NCBI GenBank assembly: GCA_964367845.1 | Contig: CAYIYW010000019.1 | Span: 1 to 11,887 of the forward strand | From: JAHFLV01 sp964367845 | Lineage (GTDB): Bacteria; Patescibacteriota; Minisyncoccia; Phycocordibacterales; DATGWK01 | Length of the DNA: 11,887 nt | Reading direction: 5' to 3' | Notes under the pieces: model-generated | Database searches by the model: none | Told to the model about the DNA's origin: nothing | Seen by the model: only the letters and a program-made list of their open reading frames with translations | Shown: in pieces, positions 11,145 to 11,887 of the stretch | Layout of the letters: every line of letters begins with the position of its first letter | Numbering within the stretch: position 1 is the first letter of the stretch | Position numbers and translations under genes: made by a program

Positions 11145-11887
11145 ATGGAAAACATTTTCACATGCTCGCCCAAAAATCGGGCGATTCCAAAACTTCTTGC
11201 GTTGTTTATTATGGCATCGGTGATTTTGCCGAATGCGCTTTTGACTTTGCCCTCTACTGTCTCTGCAGAAGAACCCGCAGAGGAAATAACTTCCAGCGAG
11301 GTTGATGATACCGACGATACTGCTGATGTTATTACCGATGTTATTGCCAACATTGTTGCGGATAGAACCGCGCAGGATACTAAGCCGAGCATTGAGCCGG
11401 TGGAACCGAAATTGAACAACACGAGCGGCTCGTCGTCGCGCGGACATGACAACCCACCACCAACCGGTTCTATCACCGTCTGCAAGATGATTGTGGACTC
11501 AAACAATCGCATCGCGACGAGTTCAAACGGTCTCCCAGCCGGAGTGTTCTCTGTCAATCTATCTAACTCTAACCACAACCTTTTGAGGACAGCGAGGTTT
11601 AACGCGACCACTTTTACTCCGAATGCGAGGTTAATCAATGAAACGGGAAATGATGCGCAGTGTACGACAGTTAGCAATCTGACACTCGGCCAACTATACC
11701 TCTGGACTGAAGAGACAATCACCGGCAGTGCGACCTCAACTTGGCAAACACCTCGGTACAATGACCAGTTCACAACGAATGTTGGGGGGCTGTCCAATTT
11801 TTTCCTTTTTGATATCGGCAATGAAAACGCGGATGGAATAATCGGACTGACACAAGAGCGGCCGAATCGGACGATGGTGGTTTTAAA
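11145..11887 (+). CDS. secreted surface protein, 3' end outside window
   Basis: An open frame runs from ATG 11145 to the window end (247 codons, no stop). Residues 1-41 form a signal peptide: basic KNRAIPK, hydrophobic LLALFIMASVILPNALLTL, and cleavage site VSA before EE. An acidic linker (42-64) and a Ser/Thr/Pro linker (about 91-108, with SGSSSRG and NPPPTG) follow. From 109, SITVCKMIVDSNNRIAT...GVFSVNLS resembles the opening of prealbumin-like/SpaA-type beta domains common in Patescibacteria surface proteins; C113 and C173 could form a disulfide. The function of the full protein (adhesin, S-layer or other) cannot be told without its C-terminus. An in-frame stop at 11112 excludes a longer N-terminus with ATG. 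No Shine-Dalgarno is seen, but a good promoter is. Confidence 0.8.
   Translation, partial: MENIFTCSPKNRAIPKLLALFIMASVILPNALLTLPSTVSAEEPAEEITSSEVDDTDDTADVITDVIANIVADRTAQDTKPSIEPVEPKLNNTSGSSSRGHDNPPPTGSITVCKMIVDSNNRIATSSNGLPAGVFSVNLSNSNHNLLRTARFNATTFTPNARLINETGNDAQCTTVSNLTLGQLYLWTEETITGSATSTWQTPRYNDQFTTNVGGLSNFFLFDIGNENADGIIGLTQERPNRTMVVL

Noticed and set aside
11111..11821. Long minus-strand open frame of 236 codons
   Set aside because: It lies opposite the surface-protein gene, which has a good promoter and a clear signal peptide. The minus-strand product has no recognisable domain and no start signals.

Overview
The window looks like chromosomal DNA of a small-genome bacterium, most likely from the Candidate Phyla Radiation (Patescibacteria, probably Parcubacteria). 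This is an inference from several signs. Valyl-tRNA synthetase is short (750 residues, no C-terminal coiled coil). Almost every gene starts without a Shine-Dalgarno sequence, and several starts lie right behind a -10 box. Four of the five tRNA genes do not show an encoded CCA end. The right end carries a secreted surface protein of a type common in that group. TGA is used as a stop, so the code is not the UGA=Gly code of Gracilibacteria.

Layout. Positions 1-423 hold tRNA genes: partial tRNA-Val(GAC) and tRNA-Ser(CGA) on the minus strand, and tRNA-Glu(TTC) on the plus strand, driven by overlapping divergent promoters. A degenerate copy of the tRNA-Val 5' end lies between Val and Ser. Positions 442-4818 hold a very AT-rich, tightly overlapping five-gene minus-strand operon. 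In order of transcription it encodes a phosphoribosyltransferase with an unknown N-terminal half, a small deoxyribosyltransferase/TIR-like Rossmann protein, a Ppx/GppA-type phosphatase, a TrpF-like plus ribulose-phosphate-3-epimerase-like fusion, and a HAD phosphatase. I read it as an uncharacterised phosphoribosyl-metabolite pathway, probably acquired by transfer. It is the most interesting object in the window.

Positions 4819-5377 have no gene, but contain a short GC-rich block with back-to-back hairpins and the terminator of the next gene. Positions 5378-5704 (minus) encode a small arginine-rich unknown protein, the only gene here with a strong Shine-Dalgarno; dyad symmetries surround its promoter. 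Positions 5891-6057 (plus) look like an independent structured small RNA with its own promoter and terminator, rod-shaped in a way that recalls 6S RNA. Then follow, on the plus strand, a glutaredoxin, tRNA-Arg(CCT), a small single-span membrane protein, tRNA-Phe(GAA) and a small coiled-coil protein. A large bidirectional terminator separates these from the minus-strand group valS, PrsW-family membrane protease and Hsp20.

Positions 10757-11144 are a regulatory-looking intergenic region with three tandem 14-bp repeats next to the valS promoter, two tandem dyads built on GGACA/TGTCC, and a good promoter for the last gene. That gene (11145 onward, plus) is a secreted surface protein cut by the window end.

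The housekeeping part (tRNAs, valS, glutaredoxin, Hsp20, PrsW) concerns translation and protein quality. The AT-rich operon is an accessory module placed between tRNA-Glu and that core.
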